From: Rhodosalinus sp046542825
Lineage (GTDB): Bacteria; Pseudomonadota; Alphaproteobacteria; Rhodobacterales; Rhodobacteraceae
NCBI RefSeq assembly: GCF_046542825.1
Contig: NZ_JBKHAQ010000052.1
Span: 1-18,702, forward strand
Reading direction: 5' to 3'
Length of the DNA stretch: 18,702 nucleotides
Shown: positions 6,883-14,570 of the stretch, one piece after another
How the letters are laid out: each line of letters opens with the position of its first letter
Position numbering within the stretch: the stretch's first letter is position 1
The notes under the pieces: model-generated
Told to the model about the DNA's origin: nothing
What the model saw: only the letters and a program-made list of their open reading frames with translations
The model's database searches: none
Made by a program: the position numbers and the translations under genes

Positions 6883-9674
6883 GGGGCACCTCGCACGAAA
6901 ACGGGATCGAACAGGGGCAGTGCCTCGTCCGGCGGCTTCGATTTCTCGATCTTCACGCGCAGGTCGAACCATGCGGCCTGCCCTGTCACCGGATCGGAGT
7001 TGGCCCAGCGCAGCCCGTCGCCGCGTTCGGGCAGCAACTCGTGGATCAGGTGGTTGAGCAGGAAGCCCTTCGTCGCCTCCGGCGCGTCCCGGTCGAGCGC
7101 CCAGGCGCCCTTGCGCTTGCCGATCGCGTTCCAGGTCCAGACCGTGGCGGGGTTGAGCGCGGCCATCGCGGCGACCGGCACCGTGATCTCGCCCGTGGCC
7201 GAGGTGACGCGTGCCCAGTCGCCGTCGCGCAGCCCGTGCCGCGCCATCAGCTCGGGATGCATGTAGAGCGGGTTGATGCCGTGGATCTGCCGCAGCCAGG
7301 CGTTCTGCGAGCCCCAGGAGTGATACATCGCCATCGGCCGCTGGGTCAGCGCGTGCAGCGGGTATTCCACAGGATCTGCGTGACCGTCGGTGAAGGGCGG
7401 ATACCACACCGGCAGGGGCGTCAGCGTCGCCTTGATCCGTTCGCGCAGATGTTCGGGCGGCTGGCGCTCGCCCACCCCCTCCGCTGCCCGCTGGAAGCGG
7501 CGAAGCGGCTCGGAATAGAGCTGGAAGAGGTAGGGCTGCGGCGCGTCGTAGAAGCCCATCGCCACCGCCCAGTCCTGATAGGCGCGGCTCCAGGGGCGCA
7601 TGTAGCGCGCCTCTTCCGGGATCTCGGCCAGGAAGAAGCCGCCGCCCGCCTTGTAGGTGTCGATCTGCCCGCCGTTGGGCGCCCCACGCCCGTGCACCAG
7701 CCCGCGTTCGCCCGTCCGCCAGCCGGCCAGCGGGCCGACGCCGGGACGGCGTTCGTGGTTCACGATGTAGTCGGCATAATCGGCGTATTTCGGCGCGCCG
7801 CTTTCGTCCACGAAGCCCGGCAGGCCCAGCCGCGCGCCAAGGTCGAGCAGCACGGACTGGAACCCGCGCACGTCGCGGTCGGGCGCCACCACCGGCCAGC
7901 GGATCGCGTCCGCCGCGGCGTCCGCCTCCGAGATCGGGCGGTCGAGGAGCGAGATGCAGTCGTGCCGCTCCAGATAGGTGGTGTCGGGCAGGATCAGGTC
8001 GGCATAGGCCACCATTTCCGATGCGTAAGCGTCCGAATAGATGATCCGGGGGATGACGTAGTCGCCGGCCTCGTCGGTGTCCGTCAGCATCTCGATCACG
8101 CCGCGCGTGTTCATCGACGAGTTCCACGCCATGTTCGCCATGTACATGAAGAGCGTGTCGATCCTGTAGGGATCGCCGGCGTGGGCGTTCGGGATCACCA
8201 TGTGCATCAGCCCATGCGCCGACAGCGGATTCTCCCAGGTAAAGGCCTTGTCGATGCGTTGCGGCCGCCCGTCGTCATCGAGGGCAAGATCCTCCGGCCC
8301 GAGCGGAAAGCCCAGGTGCGGGCCGCCCAGCGGCTGGCCCGCCTCGCACCGCGCGTGCGGGCGCGGATGCGCCTCTGGCGGCTTGGGATAGGGCGGCTTG
8401 AAGCGGAAGCCGCCGGGCCGCTCGACCGTGCCCAGCAGGATCTGGAGAAGGTGCAGCGCCCGCGCCGTCTGGAAGCCGTTCGAGTGGGCCGAGATGCCGC
8501 GCATGGCGTGAAAGCTGACGGGCCGCATCGTGACGCTCGCGTGCCGCTCGCCGCGGAAATCCTCCCAGGGAAAGGGCAGCTCTTCCGCCTCGTCGAAGGC
8601 CACGCGGGCCAGTTCGGCAGCCAGCGCGCGGATGCGGCCGGCGGGCACGCCGCAGCGATCCGCCACCGCCTCGGGCGCATAGGCCGGATCCAGGTATCGT
8701 TCGGCGATCAGGTGCATGACCGGCCGGTGCGTGATGCCGGCGCGCCGCCATGTCCCGGCAAGGTCGGGCCGCACGCCCGCCGCATCGAAGGGCGCGGGCT
8801 TTCCCGTGCGACGGTCCAGCACGAGCGGCTTTCCGTCCTCGTCGCGCAGGAAGAGGCCCTGTTCGTGCGACCTTGGGTCGGCGTTCACCAGCACCGGCGC
8901 GTTGGTCCAGCGCGCGAGATAGTCGAGGTCGATCCTGCCCGCGCGCAGCAACTCGTGGATCAGCGACAGGATCAGCAGCCCGTCGGTGCCCGGCGTGATC
9001 CCGATCCAGTCGTCGGCCACCGCGTTGTAGCCGGTGCGAATGGGGTTCACGCCCACCACCCGCGCGCCGCGGTCCTTGAGCCGGCCGATCCCCATCTTGA
9101 TCGGATTGGAATCGTGGTCCTCGGCCACGCCGAAGAGCACGAAAAGCTTCGTGCGCTCCCAGTCGGGCTGCCCGAACTCCCAGAAGGCGCCGCCCATCGT
9201 GCAGATCCCGGCGGCCGCCATGTTGACCGAGCAGAAGCCGCCGTGGGCCGCATAGTTGGGCGTGCCGAACTGCTGCGCCCACCAGCTGGTCAGGCTCTGC
9301 GACTGGTCGCGCCCGGTGAAGAAGGCAAGCGTCTCCGGCGCTTGCTCGCGCAGGGGCTTCAGCCAGGACACGGCCGTTTCCAGCGCCTCGTCCCAGGAGA
9401 TTTCCTCGAACTCGCCCGACCCGCGGGGACCCACGCGGCGCAGCGGCTTGCGCAGCCGCGCGGGCGAGGTGTGCTGCATGATCCCCGCCGAGCCCTTTGC
9501 GCAGAGCACGCCGCGGTTCACCGGGTGGTCCCGGTTCCCCTCGATATAGGTGACGCGCCCGTCCTTCAGGTGCACGTCGATGCCGCAGCGGCAGGCGCAC
9601 ATGTAGCAGGTCGTCTTGCGCACCTCGTCGGAGATGCGCGGCGAGGTATCGAGGGCGGGCTCGGACCGGGTCAT
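6879..9674 (-). CDS. soeA: Molybdopterin catalytic subunit, SoeA-type sulfite:quinone oxidoreductase
   Basis: The catalytic subunit (931 residues) of a DMSO-reductase-superfamily enzyme, probably oxidising sulfite to sulfate at the cytoplasmic face. An N-terminal [4Fe-4S] motif is formed by Cys23, Cys26, Cys30 and Cys58. The Mo ligand is probably Cys148 in HGGFCSVN, close to Cys140 of NapA. A molybdopterin-dinucleotide-binding domain occupies the C-terminal part (LTQRPMAMYHSWGSQN onward, WTWNAIGKRKGAW). The start MTRSEPALDTSP lacks a Tat signal, which argues against PsrA/PhsA and DMSO reductase and fits cytoplasmic SoeA. CGGAGG lies 6 bases before the ATG. Blocks such as RDQSQSLTSWWAQQFGTPNY and WEFGQPDWE resemble roseobacter SoeA from memory. 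The neighbouring tpa supports a sulfite role. Alternative: another PsrABC-like oxidoreductase. Confidence 0.8.
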   Translation of the reverse strand: MTRSEPALDTSPRISDEVRKTTCYMCACRCGIDVHLKDGRVTYIEGNRDHPVNRGVLCAKGSAGIMQHTSPARLRKPLRRVGPRGSGEFEEISWDEALETAVSWLKPLREQAPETLAFFTGRDQSQSLTSWWAQQFGTPNYAAHGGFCSVNMAAAGICTMGGAFWEFGQPDWERTKLFVLFGVAEDHDSNPIKMGIGRLKDRGARVVGVNPIRTGYNAVADDWIGITPGTDGLLILSLIHELLRAGRIDLDYLARWTNAPVLVNADPRSHEQGLFLRDEDGKPLVLDRRTGKPAPFDAAGVRPDLAGTWRRAGITHRPVMHLIAERYLDPAYAPEAVADRCGVPAGRIRALAAELARVAFDEAEELPFPWEDFRGERHASVTMRPVSFHAMRGISAHSNGFQTARALHLLQILLGTVERPGGFRFKPPYPKPPEAHPRPHARCEAGQPLGGPHLGFPLGPEDLALDDDGRPQRIDKAFTWENPLSAHGLMHMVIPNAHAGDPYRIDTLFMYMANMAWNSSMNTRGVIEMLTDTDEAGDYVIPRIIYSDAYASEMVAYADLILPDTTYLERHDCISLLDRPISEADAAADAIRWPVVAPDRDVRGFQSVLLDLGARLGLPGFVDESGAPKYADYADYIVNHERRPGVGPLAGWRTGERGLVHGRGAPNGGQIDTYKAGGGFFLAEIPEEARYMRPWSRAYQDWAVAMGFYDAPQPYLFQLYSEPLRRFQRAAEGVGERQPPEHLRERIKATLTPLPVWYPPFTDGHADPVEYPLHALTQRPMAMYHSWGSQNAWLRQIHGINPLYMHPELMARHGLRDGDWARVTSATGEITVPVAAMAALNPATVWTWNAIGKRKGAWALDRDAPEATKGFLLNHLIHELLPERGDGLRWANSDPVTGQAAWFDLRVKIEKSKPPDEALPLFDPVFVRGAP

Positions 9675-9747
9675 CGCGCCTCCGTCACGGCTTGGCAGAA
9701 GCTAGGACAGATCGCGATCGGATTCGAGGGGGCCGGACCGCAGAGCC

Positions 9748-9809
9748 GGGCGCGGGGAAGCCTTTTGCAAAAGGCTTCAATTCCCTTGCAAGGGAATTGT
9801 CCCGCGCCC
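9748..9809. repeat. Cruciform-like twin-palindrome element (copy 2), probable tpa 3'-end structure
   Basis: Two perfect 22-base palindromes share one base: gaagcctttt + gc + aaaaggcttc (9757-9778), and caattccctt + gc + aagggaattg (9778-9799). An outer 9-base-pair stem encloses both: gggcgcggg (9748-9756) with cccgcgccc (9801-9809). The result is a three-way-junction or cruciform shape. It starts 14 bases after the tpa stop on the minus strand and about 75 bases before the soeA start, so it separates tpa from the soe operon. It lacks a T-tract. The layout resembles the cluster at 1816-1892, but the arms differ in sequence. Confidence 0.8.
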
Positions 9810-9822
9810 GCCACCGAACGCT

Positions 9823-11214
9823 TCAGCCGAAGACCTTCGTCAGCGCATCGTCCACCGTCGCCGCGATGTGGTCGATGTCGTTTGCGGTGGCGATCAGCGC
9901 GGGCGAGAAGCAGAGCGTGTTGTTCCGGCCCGGCACCGAGCGGTTGGTGACGCCGATGATGACCCCGGCGGCGTTGCATTCGCCAACGACCTTCTGCGCG
10001 AGCTTCTCGTCCACCGGCTCCTTCGTTTCGCGGTCGGCCACCAGTTCCGCGCCACAGAAGAGACCCGATCCGCGCACGTCGCCGACGACTGCGTGCTTGT
10101 CCTTGAGTTCGGCCAGCCGTTCCATCAGGCGGTCGCCCATCGCGCGGGTGTTCGCCAGAAGGCCCTCTTCCTCGACGATCGCCATGTTCTCGAGCGCGGC
10201 AGCCGGCCCGGCAGTGCAGCCCCCGAAGGTCGAGATGTCGCGGAAGTAGTCCAGCGGATCCTCCGGCGCCTCCTTGAACATGGAAAACACCTCCTCGGTC
10301 GTCACCAGGCAGGCGATGGCGGCGTAGCCGGAGGCCACGCCCTTCGCCATGGTCACCATGTCGGGCTGCACGCCGTAGTTCTGGTAGCCGAACCAGGCGC
10401 CGGTGCGGCCCACGCCGCAGACCACCTCGTCGATGTGCAGCAGGATGTCGTACTTGCGGCAGATCTCCTGCACCCGCTCCCAGTAGCCCGAGGGCGGCGG
10501 GATCACGCCGCCGCCCGCCGTTACCGGCTCTAGGCACAGCGCGCCCACCGTGTCCGGCCCCTCGCGCAGGATCACCTCTTCGATCCGGTCGGCGGCCCAG
10601 AGGCCGTAGTTCTCCTCCGGCGCGCCCTCCTGCTCGTGGCGGCGGTATTCGAGGCAGTGCGGCACCCGCACGAAGCCCGGCGCGAAGGGGCCGTAATGCG
10701 CGTTGCGCTCGTCCTGCCCGCCCGCGCTGAGGCAGCCGATGGTGGTGCCGTGATAATCCCGGTCGCGGTAGAGAATCTTGTGCTTCCGGCCCCCATAGCG
10801 CTTCTGCGCGATCTGGCGGACCATCTTGAAGGCCTTCTCGTTCGCCTCCGAGCCGGAGTTGCAGTAGTAGACGCGGGACAGACCCGGCATCTTGTCGATC
10901 AGCGCCTCGGCGAAGCGCGCGCCGGGGATCGTGCCGGCGGCGCCCGCGAAATAGTTGAGCTTCACGAGCTGCTCGCGCACCGCGTCGGCGATGCGTTCGC
11001 GCCCGTAGCCCACGTTCACCGTCCAGACCCCGCCGGAGACCGCGTCGAGGTGCTCCTTGCCGTTCTGGTCCCACACGGACATGCCGCGCCCCTCGACGAT
11101 GATGCGCGGCGCGCCGGTCTCGAAGGGCTTGTGCTGGATCAGGTGGTGCCAGACATGCGCGCGGTCGGCCTCGACCACGGCGGAAATGTCGTTGTCATGG
11201 CGGTTGCCGTCCAT
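9823..11214 (-). CDS. tpa: taurine-pyruvate aminotransferase (EC 2.6.1.77)
   Basis: Transfers the amino group of taurine to pyruvate, giving sulfoacetaldehyde and alanine, the first step of dissimilatory taurine catabolism. It is a cytoplasmic class III PLP aminotransferase of 463 residues, the usual Tpa length. The PLP lysine is Lys291 in TMAKGVASGYAA, and Asp262 in HIDEVVCG contacts the PLP ring nitrogen. The N-terminal block AHVWHHLIQHKPFE (19-32), LDAVSGGVWTVNVGYGRE (56-73), YYCNSGSEANEKAFK, RDRDYHGTT and PHCLEYRRHEQEGAPEENYG are characteristic of Tpa rather than omega-amino-acid aminotransferases in general. AAGGAGGAGCGC precedes the ATG. It lies upstream of the soe operon on the same strand, fitting sulfite disposal after sulfonate breakdown. 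No xsc or taurine transporter is in the window. Confidence 0.93.
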   Translation of the reverse strand: MDGNRHDNDISAVVEADRAHVWHHLIQHKPFETGAPRIIVEGRGMSVWDQNGKEHLDAVSGGVWTVNVGYGRERIADAVREQLVKLNYFAGAAGTIPGARFAEALIDKMPGLSRVYYCNSGSEANEKAFKMVRQIAQKRYGGRKHKILYRDRDYHGTTIGCLSAGGQDERNAHYGPFAPGFVRVPHCLEYRRHEQEGAPEENYGLWAADRIEEVILREGPDTVGALCLEPVTAGGGVIPPPSGYWERVQEICRKYDILLHIDEVVCGVGRTGAWFGYQNYGVQPDMVTMAKGVASGYAAIACLVTTEEVFSMFKEAPEDPLDYFRDISTFGGCTAGPAAALENMAIVEEEGLLANTRAMGDRLMERLAELKDKHAVVGDVRGSGLFCGAELVADRETKEPVDEKLAQKVVGECNAAGVIIGVTNRSVPGRNNTLCFSPALIATANDIDHIAATVDDALTKVFG

Positions 11215-11464
11215 GCGCTCCTCCTTCGGCTGGCCGGGACGCGCCCGGTGGTTGCTGTGCGATGCTAACGGCTTGGCCCCGCGGTGGCGAGAGGTTTCCG
11301 GGGCCATCCCGGTCCGCGCCGTATCCGATGACCGGCGACACTGGCGCGAAGGGCAGCGGCCTGTCACGCATCGCGCCACCCTGAGGGTGCTGCCGGGATG
11401 GCACGGATTTCGTGGCGGCACGCCGCCCGTCCGAAGAACGGCCAAGTGCCTGCCTTCGCGCGCC

Positions 11465-12235
11465 TCAGCCTTTCGTCCAGCGCGCCGCCCGCGCGCGGAG
11501 CGCGGCCGACAGGATCGACACGTCGATGCCCACCGCGACGAACTGTGCGCCGCAGTCGAGATAGCGGCTCACGGCCTCGTCGTCCGTGGACAGGATGCCC
11601 GGCGCCTTGCCGGCCGCGCGGATGCGGCGCAGCGCGTCCTCGATCGCGGTCTGCACCTCCGGGACTTCGGCGCGGCCCGGATAGCCCATGTCGGCCGAGA
11701 GGTCCGCAGGCCCGATGAAGACGCCGTCCACCCCTTCGACCGCAAGGATGTCGTCCAGCGCGGCGAGGCCGGCGCGCGTCTCGACCTGCACGAGCAGGCA
11801 GATCTCTGCGTTGGCCGTGGTGGCGTAATCGGCCGCGCCGCCGAAGCGCGAGGCGCGAGCGAACCCCGCGCCCATGCCGCGGATGCCCTGGGGCGGGTAG
11901 CGCGTGGCGCGCACCAGCGCGTGCGCCTGTGCCGCGGACTCGACCATCGGGATCAGCAGCGTCTGCGCGCCCGCGTCCAGCACCTGCTTGATGGCCCAGT
12001 CCTCGCCCATCGGCAGCCGCACGACGGCATCGGCCGGCAGCGGGTCCAGCACCTGAAGCTGTGCGGCGATCGTGGGCAGGTCGTTGGGCGCATGTTCGCC
12101 GTCGATCACCAGCCAGTCGAAGCCCGTGTGCCCCGCGATCTCGGCCGGGTAGGGATGTGCGAAGCCCAGCCAGAGGCCGAAGCGCGTCTCGCCGCGGGCG
12201 AGCGCGGCCTTGAAGCTGTTGTGCGGCGCGGCCAT
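11465..12235 (-). CDS. HpcH/HpaI-family aldolase
   Basis: A class II, metal-dependent aldolase of 256 residues that would split a 4-hydroxy-2-oxo acid to pyruvate (or a related keto acid) and an aldehyde. Family blocks: FDWLVIDGEHAPND (39-52, with catalytic His48), VVRLPMG, LLIPMVESAAQA, YPPQGIRGMGAGFARASR, LLVQVETRAG (metal-ligand Glu), VFIGPADLSADMG (metal-ligand Asp) and FVAVGIDVSIL. These match HpaI (4-hydroxy-2-oxoheptanedioate aldolase) and its relatives, but this family is used in many pathways. No homoprotocatechuate genes are nearby, so the hpaI symbol is withheld. The ATG lies 4 bases after the stop of the upstream decarboxylase, so the two form an operon. Confidence 0.88.
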   Translation of the reverse strand: MAAPHNSFKAALARGETRFGLWLGFAHPYPAEIAGHTGFDWLVIDGEHAPNDLPTIAAQLQVLDPLPADAVVRLPMGEDWAIKQVLDAGAQTLLIPMVESAAQAHALVRATRYPPQGIRGMGAGFARASRFGGAADYATTANAEICLLVQVETRAGLAALDDILAVEGVDGVFIGPADLSADMGYPGRAEVPEVQTAIEDALRRIRAAGKAPGILSTDDEAVSRYLDCGAQFVAVGIDVSILSAALRARAARWTKG

Positions 12236-12239
12236 CGGC

Positions 12240-13640
12240 CTAGACCTTTCCGGCCAGTTCGGTGATCGTGTCGAAGGCGGTGTCGAAATCCCGCGCCTCG
12301 GCGCAGAACTGCCCCGCCTGGAAGCGGATGACAAGCTGGCCGTCCACCTTCGTCTGGGTCAGGTAGATGCGCCCGTCGTCGTTGATGCGCTGCAGCAGCG
12401 CAAGCGTGCGCGTTTCTGCGTCCTCCCCCGACAGGCGAAAGGTGAAGAGCGACAGCACGGGTTCGGTCACGATCTCGATGCCCGGCGCATCGCGCAGCCT
12501 CTCGCAAAGCGCGCGGCTCCAGGCGACATGGTTGCGGATCATCCCGCGCAGCCCTTCGAGCCCGTGGGCCCGGATCAGGAACCACAGCTTCAGCGCGCGA
12601 AAGCGTCGGCCCAGCGGGATCGACCATTCGGAATAGTCGATCACCCCGTCCGCGCCGTGGGTCCTGAGGTATTCCGGCTGGATGGCGAGCGTGCGGGTCA
12701 GATCCTCGGGCGCGCGGACGAAATGCGCGGAACAGTCGAACTGCGCGCCCATCCACTTGTGCGGGTTGAACACGACCGAGTCCGCCTGCTCCACACCCGT
12801 CCAGAGCTCACGGAACTCGGGGCAGAGCATCGCGCTGCCCGCCCAGGCGGCATCGACGTGCACGTAGAGCCCGTGCTTGCGGGCCACTTCGCAGATTGCC
12901 GCCACATTGTCGCAGGCGCCCATGCCGGTCGCGCCGGTGCAGGCGACGATGCCTGCGGGCACGACCCCCTCCGCCTTGTCCTGCTCGATCGCGCGCTCCA
13001 GCGCGAAGGCGTCCATCGCGCGCAGGGGCCCCTGCACGGGCAGTTTCACGAGGTTGTCCTGCCCGATCCCCGCGACCCAGATCGCGCGGTCGATGGAGGA
13101 ATGCACCTCGGACGAGCAGTAGATGCGGAGGTGTTTCTGTCCGGGCAGCCCCTGCGCGTTGCCGGCCCAGCCCAGCGCGCGCTCGCGCATGGTGAGCACC
13201 GCGGCGAGCGTGGCGGAACTGGCGCTGTCCTGGATCACGCCATGAAAGCCGGTCGGCAGGCCCACGGCCTGCGCCAGCCACTCCATCATCCGCGTCTCCA
13301 TCTCCGTCGCGGCGGGCGAGGTCTGCCAGAGCATGCACTGCGGCGCGATGGTGGCGGCGAGGTATTCCGCCAGCACCGAGGCGGGCGCGGCATTGGAGTT
13401 GAAATAGGCGAAGAAGCGCGGGTGCTGCCAATGCGTGATGCCGGGCATCACGATGCGCTCGAAATCCTGCCAGATCGTCTCCATCGGCTCGGGCGCCTCT
13501 GGCGGTGCGGCGGGCAGCGCGCGCAGGGTGGCGCCGGGGTCGAGGGGCGCGCGCACGGGCCTGTCGCGCAGGCCGCCGTGATAGGCGGCCGCCCAGTCCG
13601 CCACCTTGCGGCCCCATCGGGGAAATGCCTGCCAGTCCAT
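12240..13640 (-). CDS. PLP-dependent group II decarboxylase, aromatic-L-amino-acid-decarboxylase-like
   Basis: A cytoplasmic 466-residue pyridoxal-phosphate decarboxylase. The Schiff-base lysine is Lys295 in FNPHKWMGAQ; Asp263 in VHVDAAWAGSA contacts the PLP nitrogen; His180 in SSEVHSS stacks on the cofactor. ITHWQHPRFFAYF (68-80), QTSPAATEMETRMMEWLA (106-123), QDSASSATL and WSIPLGRRFRALKLWF are hallmarks of the DDC / tyrosine decarboxylase branch. NPHKW rather than NPHKM argues against the glutamate and cysteine-sulfinate branch. The likely reaction is decarboxylation of an aromatic or similar L-amino acid to its amine, but the substrate is not proven. GGGAGGGACGCG precedes the ATG. The aldolase gene follows after 4 bases, a combination I cannot assign to a named pathway. 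Confidence 0.88.
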   Translation of the reverse strand: MDWQAFPRWGRKVADWAAAYHGGLRDRPVRAPLDPGATLRALPAAPPEAPEPMETIWQDFERIVMPGITHWQHPRFFAYFNSNAAPASVLAEYLAATIAPQCMLWQTSPAATEMETRMMEWLAQAVGLPTGFHGVIQDSASSATLAAVLTMRERALGWAGNAQGLPGQKHLRIYCSSEVHSSIDRAIWVAGIGQDNLVKLPVQGPLRAMDAFALERAIEQDKAEGVVPAGIVACTGATGMGACDNVAAICEVARKHGLYVHVDAAWAGSAMLCPEFRELWTGVEQADSVVFNPHKWMGAQFDCSAHFVRAPEDLTRTLAIQPEYLRTHGADGVIDYSEWSIPLGRRFRALKLWFLIRAHGLEGLRGMIRNHVAWSRALCERLRDAPGIEIVTEPVLSLFTFRLSGEDAETRTLALLQRINDDGRIYLTQTKVDGQLVIRFQAGQFCAEARDFDTAFDTITELAGKV

Positions 13641-13721
13641 CGCGTCCCTCCCGGTCGTCAGGATGTGCAGGGGTGGCCGGGGGCGCCCGGCGTGTCAAGC
13701 GCGGCGCCGGATGAGGGGCCG

Positions 13722-13747
13722 CATGGGTATTTGTGGACCATTGAAAG
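13722..13747 (+). repeat. 26-base bipartite repeat, copy A
   Basis: CATGGGTATTTG, then variable TG, then GACCATTGAAAG. It shares 24 of 26 positions with each of the copies at 17225-17250 and 17292-17317, differing only at the two central bases. It stands out as AT-richer than its surroundings. It lies between the decarboxylase start (about 80 bases away) and the rluA stop. Function unknown. Confidence 0.85.
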
Positions 13748-13811
13748 AGCCGGTGCGTGCCGCGCATCGCGCGTTCGCGCGTCGGCGGGCGGCGCGGCCG
13801 CTCTGACGCGG

Positions 13812-14459
13812 TCAGAAGGGCGCCGGCGCGCGGAAGGTGGTGCCGGCGCCCCCGTCGGGGTGGTGCAGGCGCAGTTCCTCTGAATGCAGCATCATGCGGG
13901 GATGCTGGCGCGCCGGACCCTCGGCGTAGAAGGGATCGCCCAGCACCGGGTGGCCCAGCGCCGCCATGTGGACGCGCAACTGGTGGCTGCGGCCGGTGTG
14001 CGGCATCAGCTTGACGCGGGTCTCTCCCGGTGCCCGACGCTGCACGCGCCAGCGGGTGAGCGCGGGCTTGCCGGTCTCATGGCAGACCTTCTGTTTCGGC
14101 CGGTTGGGCCAGTCGACGATCAGCGGCAGGTCGACCTCTCCGCTGTCCTGGGCCAGGTCGCCCCAGAGGCGGGCGACATAGGTCTTGCGCACCTTCCGGC
14201 GCTCGAACTGCAGCCCGAGATTGCGCTGCGCGGGGTGGGTGAGCGCGAAGACCATCACGCCCGAGGTGTCGCGGTCCAGCCGGTGGACCAGCAGCGCCTC
14301 GGGGAAGGCCGCCTGCACCCTTGCCAGCAGGCAGTCCGCCAGATGCTCGCCCCGGCCGGGGACCGAGAGCAGCCCGGCGGGCTTGTCCACCACGAGGATC
14401 TCGTGGTCGGCGTGCAGGATCGCCAGCGGGTCCTGCGGCGGCTGATAGGCATCGGTCAT
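13812..14459 (-). CDS. rluA: RluA dual-specificity 23S rRNA (U746) / tRNA (U32) pseudouridine synthase
   Basis: Isomerises uridine to pseudouridine at 23S rRNA position 746 and tRNA position 32 in E. coli RluA. It has 215 residues (E. coli RluA has 219) and no S4 domain, as expected for RluA rather than RluC/RluD. Catalytic Asp62 lies in HRLDRDTSG (59-67). ILVVDKPAGLLSVPGRG (21-37), VDLPLIVDWPNRPKQKVCHE, TGRSHQLRVHMAALGHPVLG and the C-terminal FRAPAPF follow RluA closely. A small ctgac/gtcag hairpin overlaps the stop. The gene is divergent from truB across about 110 bases, so two pseudouridine synthases share one intergenic region. Confidence 0.93.
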   Translation of the reverse strand: MTDAYQPPQDPLAILHADHEILVVDKPAGLLSVPGRGEHLADCLLARVQAAFPEALLVHRLDRDTSGVMVFALTHPAQRNLGLQFERRKVRKTYVARLWGDLAQDSGEVDLPLIVDWPNRPKQKVCHETGKPALTRWRVQRRAPGETRVKLMPHTGRSHQLRVHMAALGHPVLGDPFYAEGPARQHPRMMLHSEELRLHHPDGGAGTTFRAPAPF

Positions 14460-14506
14460 GCGGCGCGGTGTAGGCGCGGGGCGCGAGGCTGTCCACCGCG
14501 GCCGGA

Positions 14507-14535
14507 TTGACGGGCGCGGCCCGAGCGGCTAACCG
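14507..14535 (+). promoter_or_regulatory. Possible sigma-70-type promoter for truB
   Basis: TTGACG (14507-14512) is followed by a 17-base spacer and TAACCG (14530-14535), ending about 35 bases before the truB ATG. The -35 match is good but the -10 match is poor (2 of 6), as is common in GC-rich alphaproteobacteria. Tentative. Confidence 0.25.
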
Positions 14536-14570
14536 GCCGAACTTTCCGGGGCAGCATGTGAGGCATGGGC

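Noticed and set aside
6883..8127. Upstream extension of the methyltransferase frame into soeA, giving a 638-residue protein
   Set aside because: The extra 415 residues lie in a shadow frame of soeA. The GTG at 6882 forms a four-base overlap with the soeA stop and starts a plausible methyltransferase N-terminus.
6879..9674. Formate dehydrogenase or DMSO/polysulfide reductase as the identity of the molybdoenzyme
   Set aside because: No Tat signal peptide, a DmsC-type anchor rather than a cytochrome b, a four-cluster ferredoxin subunit and tpa next door fit SoeABC better. The alternative is noted in the feature entry.
7041..9950. A 969-codon open frame on the plus strand, antisense to soeA
   Set aside because: It mirrors the soeA coding frame in high-GC DNA. 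Its translation is rich in Arg, His, Gly and Val without any family motif, and soeA on the other strand has complete molybdoenzyme motifs.
11303..11402. Inverted repeat gccatcccgg / ccgggatggc upstream of tpa, with shorter repeats in between
   Set aside because: A 10-base inverted repeat with 80 bases of spacing is expected by chance a few times in a GC-rich window of this size, and the inner repeats cross rather than nest.
12240..13640. Cysteate or cysteine-sulfinate decarboxylase feeding taurine to Tpa
   Set aside because: It would suit the context, but NPHKW, the SPAATEMETRMMEWL block and the PLGRRFRALKLWF block belong to the aromatic amino acid decarboxylase branch, not the GAD/CSAD branch. 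Kept only as a remote possibility.
12210..13883. A 557-codon plus-strand open frame over the decarboxylase
   Set aside because: Antisense shadow of a gene with clear PLP-decarboxylase motifs; no ribosome binding site or recognisable domain of its own.
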